Below, one piece after another: positions 50,768 to 58,350 of a stretch of 64,000 bases of DNA. Location of the stretch: assembly GCA_025998675.1 (NCBI GenBank), contig AP024673.1, positions 1 to 64,000 on the forward strand, given 5' to 3'. The notes under the pieces were generated by a model. It saw only the letters and a list, made by a program, of their open reading frames with translations, ran no database searches and was not told the origin of the DNA. This DNA is from Fimbriimonadales bacterium (GTDB lineage Bacteria > Armatimonadota > Fimbriimonadia > Fimbriimonadales > GBS-DC). Position 1 is the first letter of the stretch. Every line of letters starts with the position of its first letter. The translations under genes were made by a program, and so were the position numbers.

Positions 50768-53323
50768 ATGAGGAACGCTGACGCTGGCGTGCGCGTCGGG
50801 TGGGCAGTCATACCCGCACGCGCGGCGCTTTTGACGGTATTATGGCTGCTGTCTGGACTGTTTGCCTTTGCGGCGGAGGCGGTGGAGTTGCCGCCCTTCA
50901 GTTCACAGGAGTACCTGATTCTGGGCATTGTGTTGCTGCTGGCGTTCGCGGCGCTGGGGTTTGGGTTCTATCTGTTGCGCTGGACGCTGGCGCAGGACGC
51001 AGGCACGCCCCGCATGCAGGAGGTCGCCCGCGCCATTCAGGATGGCGCAAACGCCTACCTCAAGCGCCAGATTAGCACGATGATCTGGTTCGTGCTGGCG
51101 ATTACGGCGATTCTGTTCCTGCTGTATCGCCCTGTGTACGAGCGGGTCTATCCCGGCGAGGGGCTGACACTGGGCTTGGGGATAGCGGTCGCCTTTTTCC
51201 TGGGCGTGTTCGCGTCGTATGGCGCAGGCTATGTGGGGATGTATATGGCGGTGCGGGGCAACCTGCGCACGGCGGCGGCGGCGCTGACCAGTTTCAAGCG
51301 CGCGCTGGAGATAGCCTTCCGCGCGGGCGCGGTGAGCGGGATGTTCACCGTCGGGCTGGGGCTGCTGGGCGCGACGGTGATTTTCCTGCTGTTCCGCGAG
51401 AAGGCGATGTTCGTGCTGGTGGGCTTCGGGTTTGGCGGGTCGCTGGCGGCGCTGTTTATGCGCGTGGGCGGCGGCATCTACACCAAAGGCGCGGATGTCG
51501 GCGCGGACCTGGTGGGCAAGGTGGAAGCCGGCATCCCCGAAGACGACCCGCGCAACCCCGCGACGATCGCTGATAATGTCGGCGACAATGTGGGCGACTG
51601 CGCGGGGATGGCGGCGGATGTGTTCGAGTCCTACGAGGTCACGCTGGTCGCGGCGATTATTCTGGGCGTGGCGGCGAGTCTGGTGCTGACGCCTGCCAGC
51701 GCGATGAAGCTGGTGATGTTCGCGTTGCTGGTGCGCGGCGTCGGCGTGATTGCCTCCATTATCGGTGTGCTGGCGGTCAAGGGCGAAGACCGCGCCGACC
51801 TGAACCCGATGAAGCCCATCAATCGCGGCTTCTGGGTCTCGGCGGTGCTGGCGGCGCTGGGCAATCTGGGCGTGGCGTACTTTTTCATGCAGGACATCCA
51901 GCTCAAGTCGGGCGCGTCGGTGGACTGGTGGCGCTTCTGGCTGGCGACGGCGTTCGGCGTGGTGGTCGCCGTGATGATCGAGCGCATCACCGAATACTTC
52001 ACCTCGACGGAGAAGAAGCCCGTCAAGGAGATTTCGGCGGCGGCGTCTACGGGTCCCGCAACGCTGATTATTCAGGGCTTCGCCTACGGGCTGGAGTCGA
52101 GCGTGTGGGCAGTATTCGCGATTGCGTCCGCGCTGCTCGCGCCGCTGTTCATCTTCCCGCCCGGGCTGTACGACGGACCCATGCTCTCGTTCTACGGGAT
52201 TGCGCTCACGGGCTTGGGGCTGCTGGCGACGACGGGCTACATTCTGGCGATGGACACCTTCGGTCCCATCTCGGACAACGCGAACGGAATCTTCGAGATG
52301 TCGGGCGCGTTGAAAGAGCGCGGCAACCAGCCCGCCGCGGGGGGCTTGACGGGCGACAAGATTGTGCATCGCCTCGACGCGGTGGGCAACACGACCAAGG
52401 CGCTCACCAAGGGCTTCGCGATTGCGACGGCGGTGGTGGCGGCGGTCGCGCTGTTCCACTCGTTTGTGGAAGACTCGCGCCTGGTGGAGTTGATTAATAT
52501 CGCGACTCAAAACGGCGTTGCGCTGAAGGACGCCTTCGGCGGGCTGCCTGTGGATGTGCCTGTGGTGTTCATCGGGTTGCTGATTGGCGGCGCGGCGCCG
52601 TTTCTGTTCAGCGCGTTCTCGATTATGGCGGTCGGTCGCTCCGCGTTTGAGATGATTCACGAGGTGCGCCGCCAGTTCCGCGAGAAGCCGGGCATCATGC
52701 AGGGCACGGAGACGCCTGACTACGGGCGCTGTGTGGCGATTGTCACGGCGGCGGCGCAGAAGGAGCTGCTGGGACCGGGCATTCTCGCGATTGCGCTCCC
52801 GGTGGGCGTCGGATTCGGGCTGAGTATCGGCGCGGCGCCTGTAGTTATCGGCGGCAGCGAATATGTGTTCACGGGCGCGCAGGCGCTGGGCGGCTACCTC
52901 GCGGGCGCGATTCTGTCGGGGCAGTTGCTCGCGGTGCTGCTGGCGAACTCTGGCGGCGCGTGGGACAACGCCAAAAAGCGCATCGAGGACGGCTTCCTCG
53001 GCGGCAAGGGTACCGACGCGCACAAGGCGGGCGTGATTGGCGACACTGTGGGCGACCCGTTCAAGGACACAGCAGGTCCTGCGCTCAACCCGCTGATTAA
53101 GGTGATGAACCTCGTGGCGATCCTGATTGCGCCGATCGTGATTCAGCCGCTGCCCGACACGGTGCGGATTGGCGTCACGGCAGTGGCAGTCGGCGCGTTG
53201 CTGTTCTCGGTCTACTGGAGCAAGCGCGGCTCGGTTGCGGAGACCATCGAGCATGAGCTGGGCTATCACACGACCGAGGAGGTGGACGAGTACGCGCCCG
53301 TCGGCGGCAAAGGCGGACAGTAA
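50768..53323 (+). CDS. hppA: membrane-bound H+-translocating pyrophosphatase (K+-independent type)
   Basis: An 851-residue pump coupling pyrophosphate hydrolysis to proton export, with about 16 membrane helices. The substrate site reads GADVGADLVGKVEAGIPEDD near residue 242, followed by NPATIADNVGDNVGDCAGMA. A second acidic motif lies in DTFGPISDNANG, and a third in GAWDNAKKRIEDG. The cation-type motif near residue 540 reads GNTTKALTKG: Lys at the A/K position and Thr three further on mark the K+-independent class. The protein is longer than usual (about 680-770), partly through an N-terminal signal-like segment and a C-terminal tail. GGGAGGA precedes the ATG at 50768, which decides the start. 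A perfect 12-bp hairpin follows the stop. Confidence 0.93.
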   Translation: MRNADAGVRVGWAVIPARAALLTVLWLLSGLFAFAAEAVELPPFSSQEYLILGIVLLLAFAALGFGFYLLRWTLAQDAGTPRMQEVARAIQDGANAYLKRQISTMIWFVLAITAILFLLYRPVYERVYPGEGLTLGLGIAVAFFLGVFASYGAGYVGMYMAVRGNLRTAAAALTSFKRALEIAFRAGAVSGMFTVGLGLLGATVIFLLFREKAMFVLVGFGFGGSLAALFMRVGGGIYTKGADVGADLVGKVEAGIPEDDPRNPATIADNVGDNVGDCAGMAADVFESYEVTLVAAIILGVAASLVLTPASAMKLVMFALLVRGVGVIASIIGVLAVKGEDRADLNPMKPINRGFWVSAVLAALGNLGVAYFFMQDIQLKSGASVDWWRFWLATAFGVVVAVMIERITEYFTSTEKKPVKEISAAASTGPATLIIQGFAYGLESSVWAVFAIASALLAPLFIFPPGLYDGPMLSFYGIALTGLGLLATTGYILAMDTFGPISDNANGIFEMSGALKERGNQPAAGGLTGDKIVHRLDAVGNTTKALTKGFAIATAVVAAVALFHSFVEDSRLVELINIATQNGVALKDAFGGLPVDVPVVFIGLLIGGAAPFLFSAFSIMAVGRSAFEMIHEVRRQFREKPGIMQGTETPDYGRCVAIVTAAAQKELLGPGILAIALPVGVGFGLSIGAAPVVIGGSEYVFTGAQALGGYLAGAILSGQLLAVLLANSGGAWDNAKKRIEDGFLGGKGTDAHKAGVIGDTVGDPFKDTAGPALNPLIKVMNLVAILIAPIVIQPLPDTVRIGVTAVAVGALLFSVYWSKRGSVAETIEHELGYHTTEEVDEYAPVGGKGGQ

Positions 53324-53327
53324 GCAT

Positions 53328-53359
53328 ACGGCGCGGCGAGGGTCTCATCGCCGCGCCGT
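53328..53359 (+). terminator. 12-bp hairpin after hppA
   Basis: ACGGCGCGGCGA (53328-53339) pairs perfectly with TCGCCGCGCCGT (53348-53359) around an 8-base loop, 5 bases after the stop. It is followed by GCTGGTATAAT rather than a U-tract, so the next gene's -10 box begins 5 bases after the hairpin. Confidence 0.7.
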
Positions 53360-53364
53360 GCTGG

Positions 53365-53370
53365 TATAAT
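53365..53370 (+). promoter_or_regulatory. -10 box for a leaderless transcript
   Basis: TATAAT is followed by only six bases before the GTG at 53377, where transcription itself should begin. The -35 region falls inside the hppA hairpin and shows no consensus. Confidence 0.55.
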
Positions 53371-53376
53371 TGATTC

Positions 53377-54399
53377 GTGCCCATCACTATCAACGATGTG
53401 GAAGACCTCGCGCGCCTGCTGGAACAGCACCCGGACTGGCAGGCGCGGCTGGCGCGTGTGCTGCTGAACAAGCAGACGCTTGCGCGCCTGCTGCAGGACG
53501 ACCCCGCCCTGACGGAGACCCTGCGCGAGGCGCTGATTGGCGACCAGCTGGCGCGACTGATTGCGACCGTGCAGGAGCTGGCGGCGCTGGTGCGCGCCTC
53601 ATCCGAGCGCTCCGAGCGTCAGGAGGTAGACCTTCAGGAGTTGCGTCGGATTACCAGCGAGCTGGTGGAGACCTCGCGTCAGGCGGTGGCGCGTCTGGAT
53701 CGGCACGAGGCGGAGTTGCAGGAGTTGCGTCGGATTACCAGCGAGCTGGTGGAGACCTCGCGTCAGTCGATAGAGCGGATTGAGGCGCTGGAGCGCACGG
53801 TGGCGGAGCTGGCGGAAGTGTCGCGCCAGTCGGCGGAGCGCATTGAGGCGTCCGAGCGGCTGATTGCCCAATCGCTGCTGCGGCTGGAAGCGCTGGAAGA
53901 CCTCACACGAGAGGTGGTGAATCAGCTGGGCGAGTTGCAAAAGTGGCAGCGGGGCGAGGCAGGCAACCGCGAGGGCGAGCGCTATCAGCGAATCGTTCGC
54001 AAGCAGGCGTGGCAGCTCTTCTACGGCGGGCAGGGCGGCGAAACCGACGAGCCCCATGTGGAGCAGAAACTGCGCCAGTGGCTGCGACACAACGGCGTGA
54101 TTATCCAGCCCGAAAAAGAGGCAAACCCGGTGGACGCCGACCTCATCTGGTGGAAGGGCGATCGGGTTGCGGTGGTCGAAATCTCCGTCAAGGTCAACGG
54201 CAGGGATGTGAACCGCGCCGTTAAGCGTGCGCAGACTCTGCGCGAAGTGGGCGTCGACGCCATGCCCGTGGTGGTCGGGCAGGAATGGGCGCACCCCGAC
54301 ACCCGCGCCATCGCCGCACAGACGCAGGTCGCATGGAAAGTCGGCGACGATATTTCTGAGACCTTCATCGCGTTCCGTCAACTGCCTGAAGGTGATTAG
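53377..54399 (+). CDS. coiled-coil protein with C-terminal PD-(D/E)XK nuclease-like domain
   Basis: A 340-residue protein beginning with GTG. Residues 1-70 are helical. Residues about 70-190 form a long coiled coil with repeats (ELRRITSELVETSRQ twice, 28 residues apart, then related ELAEVSRQSAERIEASE). The C-terminal 130 residues look like the restriction-endonuclease-like domain of DUF3782-type proteins: NPVDADLIWWKGDRVAVVEI followed by S-V-K-V-N-G-R-D-V. The usual E-x-K is read here as E-I-S, with a Lys two residues later, so activity is uncertain. The frame fits a leaderless start: TATAAT stands six bases before the GTG and no ribosome site is present. Confidence 0.72.
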   Translation: MPITINDVEDLARLLEQHPDWQARLARVLLNKQTLARLLQDDPALTETLREALIGDQLARLIATVQELAALVRASSERSERQEVDLQELRRITSELVETSRQAVARLDRHEAELQELRRITSELVETSRQSIERIEALERTVAELAEVSRQSAERIEASERLIAQSLLRLEALEDLTREVVNQLGELQKWQRGEAGNREGERYQRIVRKQAWQLFYGGQGGETDEPHVEQKLRQWLRHNGVIIQPEKEANPVDADLIWWKGDRVAVVEISVKVNGRDVNRAVKRAQTLREVGVDAMPVVVGQEWAHPDTRAIAAQTQVAWKVGDDISETFIAFRQLPEGD

Positions 54400-54420
54400 G
54401 CACAGCAAATCCAACGGCTC

Positions 54421-54450
54421 TTGACAAGTGCGCACAAAAATAGGTATACT
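54421..54450 (+). promoter_or_regulatory. near-consensus promoter of the small orphan gene
   Basis: TTGACA (54421-54426), an 18-base spacer and TATACT (54445-54450). GGAGG follows at 54463-54467, eight bases before the ATG at 54476. Confidence 0.8.
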
Positions 54451-54475
54451 CCATGCTGTTATGGAGGTACTCACA

Positions 54476-54718
54476 ATGGATCGACGCAGCATGTATATCG
54501 AGGGTATCCTTAAGGCGTTTAAGGCAGGTGAGATCGATATGGCAGATGCAGTGAAGGCTATACGGAGACGCAAGCCGAACTCGGCTAAGATTGAGGGCGC
54601 TCAGGAGTTTGCGAAGCTGATACAGGAGGGTAAGTACGAAGAGGCGTTTGCGAAGTACCGCTTCGGTCTCAAGAATGTACGTCAACCTCGCAGCTCTCGC
54701 AACGGCAAGTCCAACTGA
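54476..54718 (+). CDS. small protein of unknown function (80 aa)
   Basis: The product starts MDRRSMYIEGILKAFKAGEI and contains DMADAVKAIRRRKPN, then AQEFAKLIQEGKYEEAFAKY, and a basic tail ending RSSRNGKSN. It is mostly helical and soluble by appearance. The ATG at 54476 is chosen over one at 54453 because GGAGGT stands eight bases before it. The gene has its own near-consensus promoter and its own intrinsic terminator, so it is a one-gene unit. Its base composition is clearly less GC-rich than its neighbours. No family is recognised. Confidence 0.7.
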   Translation: MDRRSMYIEGILKAFKAGEIDMADAVKAIRRRKPNSAKIEGAQEFAKLIQEGKYEEAFAKYRFGLKNVRQPRSSRNGKSN

Positions 54719-54730
54719 AGCGCTTTCCCC

Positions 54731-54762
54731 GACCCCTCCCCAGCGGAGGGGTCTTTCATTTT
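54731..54762 (+). terminator. intrinsic terminator of the small orphan gene
   Basis: GACCCCTCC (54731-54739) pairs with GGAGGGGTC (54745-54753) around a 5-base loop and is followed by TTTCATTTT. This is the best canonical Rho-independent terminator in the window. A -10-like TATCCT follows at 54767. Confidence 0.9.
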
Positions 54763-54778
54763 GGGGTATCCTACCTGT

Positions 54779-55888
54779 ATGCATCGGTTCGCCTTTGTGA
54801 TTCATCCGGTGGATGTCAAGCGCGACGCCGCGCGCAAGTATCCCGTCGCCCGATTCCTGCCCGAACGCTGGGTGGAGAAACTGCTCCTGCGCAAAGAGCC
54901 GATGGTCGTCTCGCGGATTACGGGGGTACGCTCGCTCACAGGGGCGGAGGCAGAGGGCTGGTTCATCGGATGTCCGCTCTCGCCGCGCATGATGCTCTCG
55001 CTGCCGCTGGAGGTGGTCTACGATAAGATTGTGCGGTGCGGCGAGATCGCGCAGGAGCTGGGCGCGGAGATTATCGGGCTGGGCGCGTTCACTTCGGTGG
55101 TGGGCGACGGCGGGATTACGATTGCGAACCGTTTGCGCATCGCCGTCACGACGGGCAACAGCTACACGGTCGCAACGGCGATTGAGGCGGCGGCGTTGGG
55201 TGCGCAGAAGATGGGGATTGCGATTGAAGATGCGGCGGTGGCGGTGGTTGGGGCGACAGGCTCCATCGGGCGCACCTGCGCCGAGGCGCTCGCGCCGCAG
55301 GCGAAGTCGCTTTTGTTGCTGGGGCGCGACACCGCGCGGTTGGCTCCCATCGCCGAGTACCTGCAACCGCTCGCGCGCGGCGCGGTGCGCGTCTCCGACG
55401 ACCTCGCGCGTGATTTGCCCAGCGCAGATGTGATTATCACCGTCACCAGCGCGGTGGACGCTGTGATTTACCCGCGCGACCTCAAGTCGGGCGCGGTGGT
55501 GGTCGATGTGGCGCGCCCGCGCGATGTGTCGGTGCGCGTCGCCCGCGAACGCGACGATGTGCTGGTGATTGAAGGCGGACTGGTGGAAGTGCCCGGCGAG
55601 GTGGACTTCGGCTTCAACTTCGGGTTCCCGCCGCGCATGGCGTATGCCTGCATGTCGGAAACAATGATGCTCGCGCTGGAAGGGCGCATCGAGAACTTCA
55701 CGCTGGGCAAGGAGGTCAGCCTGCAGCAGGTGCAGACGACCCAGGCGCTGGCGCGCAAGCACGGCTTCCGACTGGCGGGCTTCCGCAGCTTCGAGCGCGC
55801 GCTGACCGACGAAGAGATTGAAGCCATCCGGGCGCGCGTGCGTCGCCCGTCGCACCCGGACGCTACACCCGCTATCCCTGCAGGTTAA
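54779..55888 (+). CDS. acyl-ACP reductase-like / COG5322 family dehydrogenase
   Basis: 369 residues. The N-terminal half ends with EIIGLGAFTSVVGDGG and ITTGN-like VTTGNSYTVATA, which correspond to the GGF(S/T)S-I and T-T-G-N-T-H-T-A blocks of cyanobacterial long-chain acyl-ACP reductase. The NAD(P)-binding motif is VAVVGATGSIG near residue 160, and VVDVARPRDVS follows. The C-terminal VDFGFNFGFPPRMAYACMSE and LEGRIENFTLG, then HGFRLAGFRSFERALTDEEI, are typical of the same family, whose members reduce acyl-ACP or acyl-CoA to aldehydes. The catalytic Cys of cyanobacterial AAR is not obvious. No aldehyde decarbonylase gene is next to it. The gene overlaps the convergent TPR gene by 17 bases. Confidence 0.7.
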   Translation: MHRFAFVIHPVDVKRDAARKYPVARFLPERWVEKLLLRKEPMVVSRITGVRSLTGAEAEGWFIGCPLSPRMMLSLPLEVVYDKIVRCGEIAQELGAEIIGLGAFTSVVGDGGITIANRLRIAVTTGNSYTVATAIEAAALGAQKMGIAIEDAAVAVVGATGSIGRTCAEALAPQAKSLLLLGRDTARLAPIAEYLQPLARGAVRVSDDLARDLPSADVIITVTSAVDAVIYPRDLKSGAVVVDVARPRDVSVRVARERDDVLVIEGGLVEVPGEVDFGFNFGFPPRMAYACMSETMMLALEGRIENFTLGKEVSLQQVQTTQALARKHGFRLAGFRSFERALTDEEIEAIRARVRRPSHPDATPAIPAG

Positions 55889-56912
55889 TGGTTGGGTTCC
55901 ACCAGCCCTGCACCTGCTGCAGCAACGCCTGCGCCTGTTCCTCGTTCAGCGCGGCGGGGTCTACCGCTGCCGTTTGCGGGGTCAACTCGCCGACGAAGAT
56001 AAGCGAATCGCCCCCTGACGCGCTGGGCGCAATCACGCCCACGCTGATGGAAGCGGTGTTCGGGTAGAGTTCGAAAAACGCCCGCGCCAGCGCGACTGCC
56101 TCCTGAAGCACGCGCACGCGGTTCAGCACGCCCGATTGGATGCGCACGCGCGCCTGCCAGCGGTTGGCGGCGGGGTCAAAAGCGCACCACACCGGCGCGC
56201 CGTTGAGCCGCTGGCTTAGTTTCGCCGCCAGGTCCGACTCGACCGCGCTCATTCCCGCGAACCCTGTCGGTGGCAGGGGCGCGCTGGACACAGCGGGCGG
56301 TTCAGAGGCAGGGGGCGGCGGGATACGCGGCGCATCGTCGGACGGCGTCGGCGCCAGCGCGCTTTGGGCGGGTTTCACTGGCTCTGCCGCCGCCTGACGA
56401 GTCGCGTTCATCCGCGCGCCCGCCACAAACGATGCGCCGACCAGAATCAGCCCCAGCACGCCGAACAGGGCATACGCCAGCGTCTTCGGCTTGGCAGGCT
56501 TCGCTTCGGGTTCGGGAATCGGCGGCGGGGGCGCGACCTGCGCTGCGTGCATCGCCCGCAGGTTGTGCAACTTCGCGCTGTAATGCACATTCGTGGGCGC
56601 TAACTCCACCAGCAACTCGTACCACTGGATGGCGTCCTCCAGCTTGCCCTGATCGGCGTAGATGTCGCCTAACAGCGCATGAACCGTCTCGTTGCTGGGG
56701 AATCGCCCCATGATACGGCGACAGACCTCTATCGCCTCCTCGTATTGCCCCTGCATCCGCAACAGGTTCGCGCGCGCCAGCTCCGGATACACTTCGCGGT
56801 CGGAGCCTTCCGCGTACAGGGGGTCTATGGTGTCCTCACGGATGCGCGAGCCGCACTCCATGCAGAACGCGCTTGTATCGGGTATCTCTGCAAAGCACTT
56901 CGGGCAAACCAT
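55872..56912 (-). CDS. zinc-ribbon, TPR and single-helix membrane protein
   Basis: About 346 residues. The N-terminus MVCPKCFAEIPDTSAFCMEC is a zinc ribbon with two CxxC pairs. Residues 45-125 hold two TPR-like units (ARANLLRMQGQYEEAIEVCR, then LLGDIYADQGKLEDAIQWYE). After a Pro-rich linker a transmembrane helix (LAYALFGVLGLILVGASFVA) leads to a Pro/Ala-rich spacer and a C-terminal domain of about 130 residues that is not recognised. The layout suggests cytoplasmic sensing/scaffolding parts linked to an outside domain. The ATG at 56912 puts the zinc ribbon first; AGGGA lies close by. It is divergent from nfeD. Confidence 0.72.
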   Translation of the reverse strand: MVCPKCFAEIPDTSAFCMECGSRIREDTIDPLYAEGSDREVYPELARANLLRMQGQYEEAIEVCRRIMGRFPSNETVHALLGDIYADQGKLEDAIQWYELLVELAPTNVHYSAKLHNLRAMHAAQVAPPPPIPEPEAKPAKPKTLAYALFGVLGLILVGASFVAGARMNATRQAAAEPVKPAQSALAPTPSDDAPRIPPPPASEPPAVSSAPLPPTGFAGMSAVESDLAAKLSQRLNGAPVWCAFDPAANRWQARVRIQSGVLNRVRVLQEAVALARAFFELYPNTASISVGVIAPSASGGDSLIFVGELTPQTAAVDPAALNEEQAQALLQQVQGWWNPTINLQG

Positions 56913-57005
56913 CGTCCCTAACTTCGCCTCCCTAAGCATACTGCTATTGTCGGCAAGTGCGCGAGAAATTGTTCCACCACAGGGGATAGGATACCCATTT
57001 TCAGG

Positions 57006-57011
57006 TATAAT
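57006..57011 (+). promoter_or_regulatory. -10 box directly before nfeD
   Basis: TATAAT ends seven bases before the ATG at 57019. GCGGGG in between could act as a weak ribosome site only if transcription starts further upstream; otherwise the mRNA is leaderless. Confidence 0.5.
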
Positions 57012-57018
57012 GCGGGGT

Positions 57019-58350
57019 ATGGCGCGACGATTCTGGTGGGTGATTCTCTGGGGGCTTTTGAGTCTCGCGGCGTGGGCGCAGCAGGCGACGCGCCCGGTGT
57101 ACTACATCCAGTTCAAAGAGATTGTGCATCGCGCGTCGGCGGATTTCCTGATGCGGGCGCATGCGGACGCGGTGAAGGCGAATGCGGGCGCGTTCGTGGT
57201 GCTGCTGGATACGCCCGGCGGCGAGTTGCAGGCGACGCGCGACATCACCACCACCTTGCTCAACAGCCCTATCCCCGTGATTGTGTATGTCTATCCGTCG
57301 GGGGCGCGGGCGGGTTCAGCAGGGGTGTTCATCACGGTCGCAGCGAATGTTGCCGCGATGGCGCCGGGCACGAACATCGGCGCGGCGACGCCCATCTCCG
57401 GCGATGGCGGGGACATCCCCAAAGACCTGCGGCGCAAGGTGATGAACGATACCATCGCCTACGCCAAGACCATTGCCGAGCAGCGCGGGCGCAACAAAGA
57501 CTGGGTGGTGAAAGCCGTCACGGAAGCCGCCTCCATCACGGAGCAGGAAGCCCTGCGCAATAAAGTGATTGATGTTGTGGCGAATAGTACGCAGGAGTTG
57601 CTGGTTCAGATCGATGGGCGCACCGTGAAGGTCGCGGGCGACAAGACCGTCACGCTCCGCACCAAAGACGCGCCGTTTCAGGAAATCCCCAAAAACTGGC
57701 GCGAGTCGCTGCTGATGTTCCTTGCGCACCCGAATGTGTTTTATATCCTGATGCTGCTGGCGATTTACGGCATTCTGGGCGAGCTGCAGAATCCGGGCGC
57801 GACCTTTCCGGGCGTGATTGGCGCGATTGCGCTATTGCTGGCGCTGTATGCGGCGTCGGTGTTGCCCGTGAACGCGCTGGGCGTCGCGATGATTCTGCTG
57901 GCGTTCGTGCTGTTCGTGGCGGAGCTGTTCACCACTTCGCACGGGGTGCTGACGGCGGGCGCGCTGGTCTCGTTCACTATTGGCTCGATTATTCTGTTCC
58001 AGTCCGATTCGCCGGTGTTTCGGGTGAGCTTCTGGCTGATTGGCTCGATGACTGCGCTGACGGGCGCGGCGTTCCTGTTCGTGGCGTATTCGGGCATTCG
58101 GGCGCAGTTCCGTCGCAAGGTGAGCGGGCAGGAGCGGCTGGTGGGGATGATCGGGCGCGCACGTACGAAACTGGAGCCTGAAGGGATGGTGTTCGTGGAC
58201 GGCACGCTCTGGCGCGCGATTGCGCTCGACCCGCCGATTGAGGCAGGGGAGTATGTGCAGGTGGATCGCGTGGATGGCTTGACGCTCTATGTGCGCTGGC
58301 AGCCCTCGCCAGCGCCGACCGCTGAGGAACGGGAGTCGGCGCGCGCCTGA
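57019..58350 (+). CDS. NfeD family membrane serine protease (long form)
   Basis: A 443-residue protein with a signal-like helix (FWWVILWGLLSLAAWA). A ClpP-like protease domain spans residues 30-230: LDTPGGELQATRDI, then the nucleophile Ser in GARAGSAGVFI near residue 103, and the partner Lys probably in TIAYAKTIAEQ. Four or so transmembrane helices follow (about 240-360), and the C-terminal OB-fold NfeD domain contains GRARTKLEPEGMVFVDGTLW. This is the full-length NfeD1b type that cleaves stomatin-like proteins; no stomatin gene is next to it here. It overlaps cdsA by one base (TGATG), suggesting an operon linked to membrane lipid quality. Confidence 0.88.
   Translation: MARRFWWVILWGLLSLAAWAQQATRPVYYIQFKEIVHRASADFLMRAHADAVKANAGAFVVLLDTPGGELQATRDITTTLLNSPIPVIVYVYPSGARAGSAGVFITVAANVAAMAPGTNIGAATPISGDGGDIPKDLRRKVMNDTIAYAKTIAEQRGRNKDWVVKAVTEAASITEQEALRNKVIDVVANSTQELLVQIDGRTVKVAGDKTVTLRTKDAPFQEIPKNWRESLLMFLAHPNVFYILMLLAIYGILGELQNPGATFPGVIGAIALLLALYAASVLPVNALGVAMILLAFVLFVAELFTTSHGVLTAGALVSFTIGSIILFQSDSPVFRVSFWLIGSMTALTGAAFLFVAYSGIRAQFRRKVSGQERLVGMIGRARTKLEPEGMVFVDGTLWRAIALDPPIEAGEYVQVDRVDGLTLYVRWQPSPAPTAEERESARA

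Noticed and set aside
50903-53269. 788-codon minus-strand frame opposite hppA
   Set aside because: Antisense to an H+-pyrophosphatase with intact active-site motifs; the reverse product is Arg/His/Gln-rich without features.
53593-54573. Minus-strand frame opposite the coiled-coil gene and small orphan gene
   Set aside because: It spans two genes with their own promoter and start signals on the other strand and has no ribosome site.
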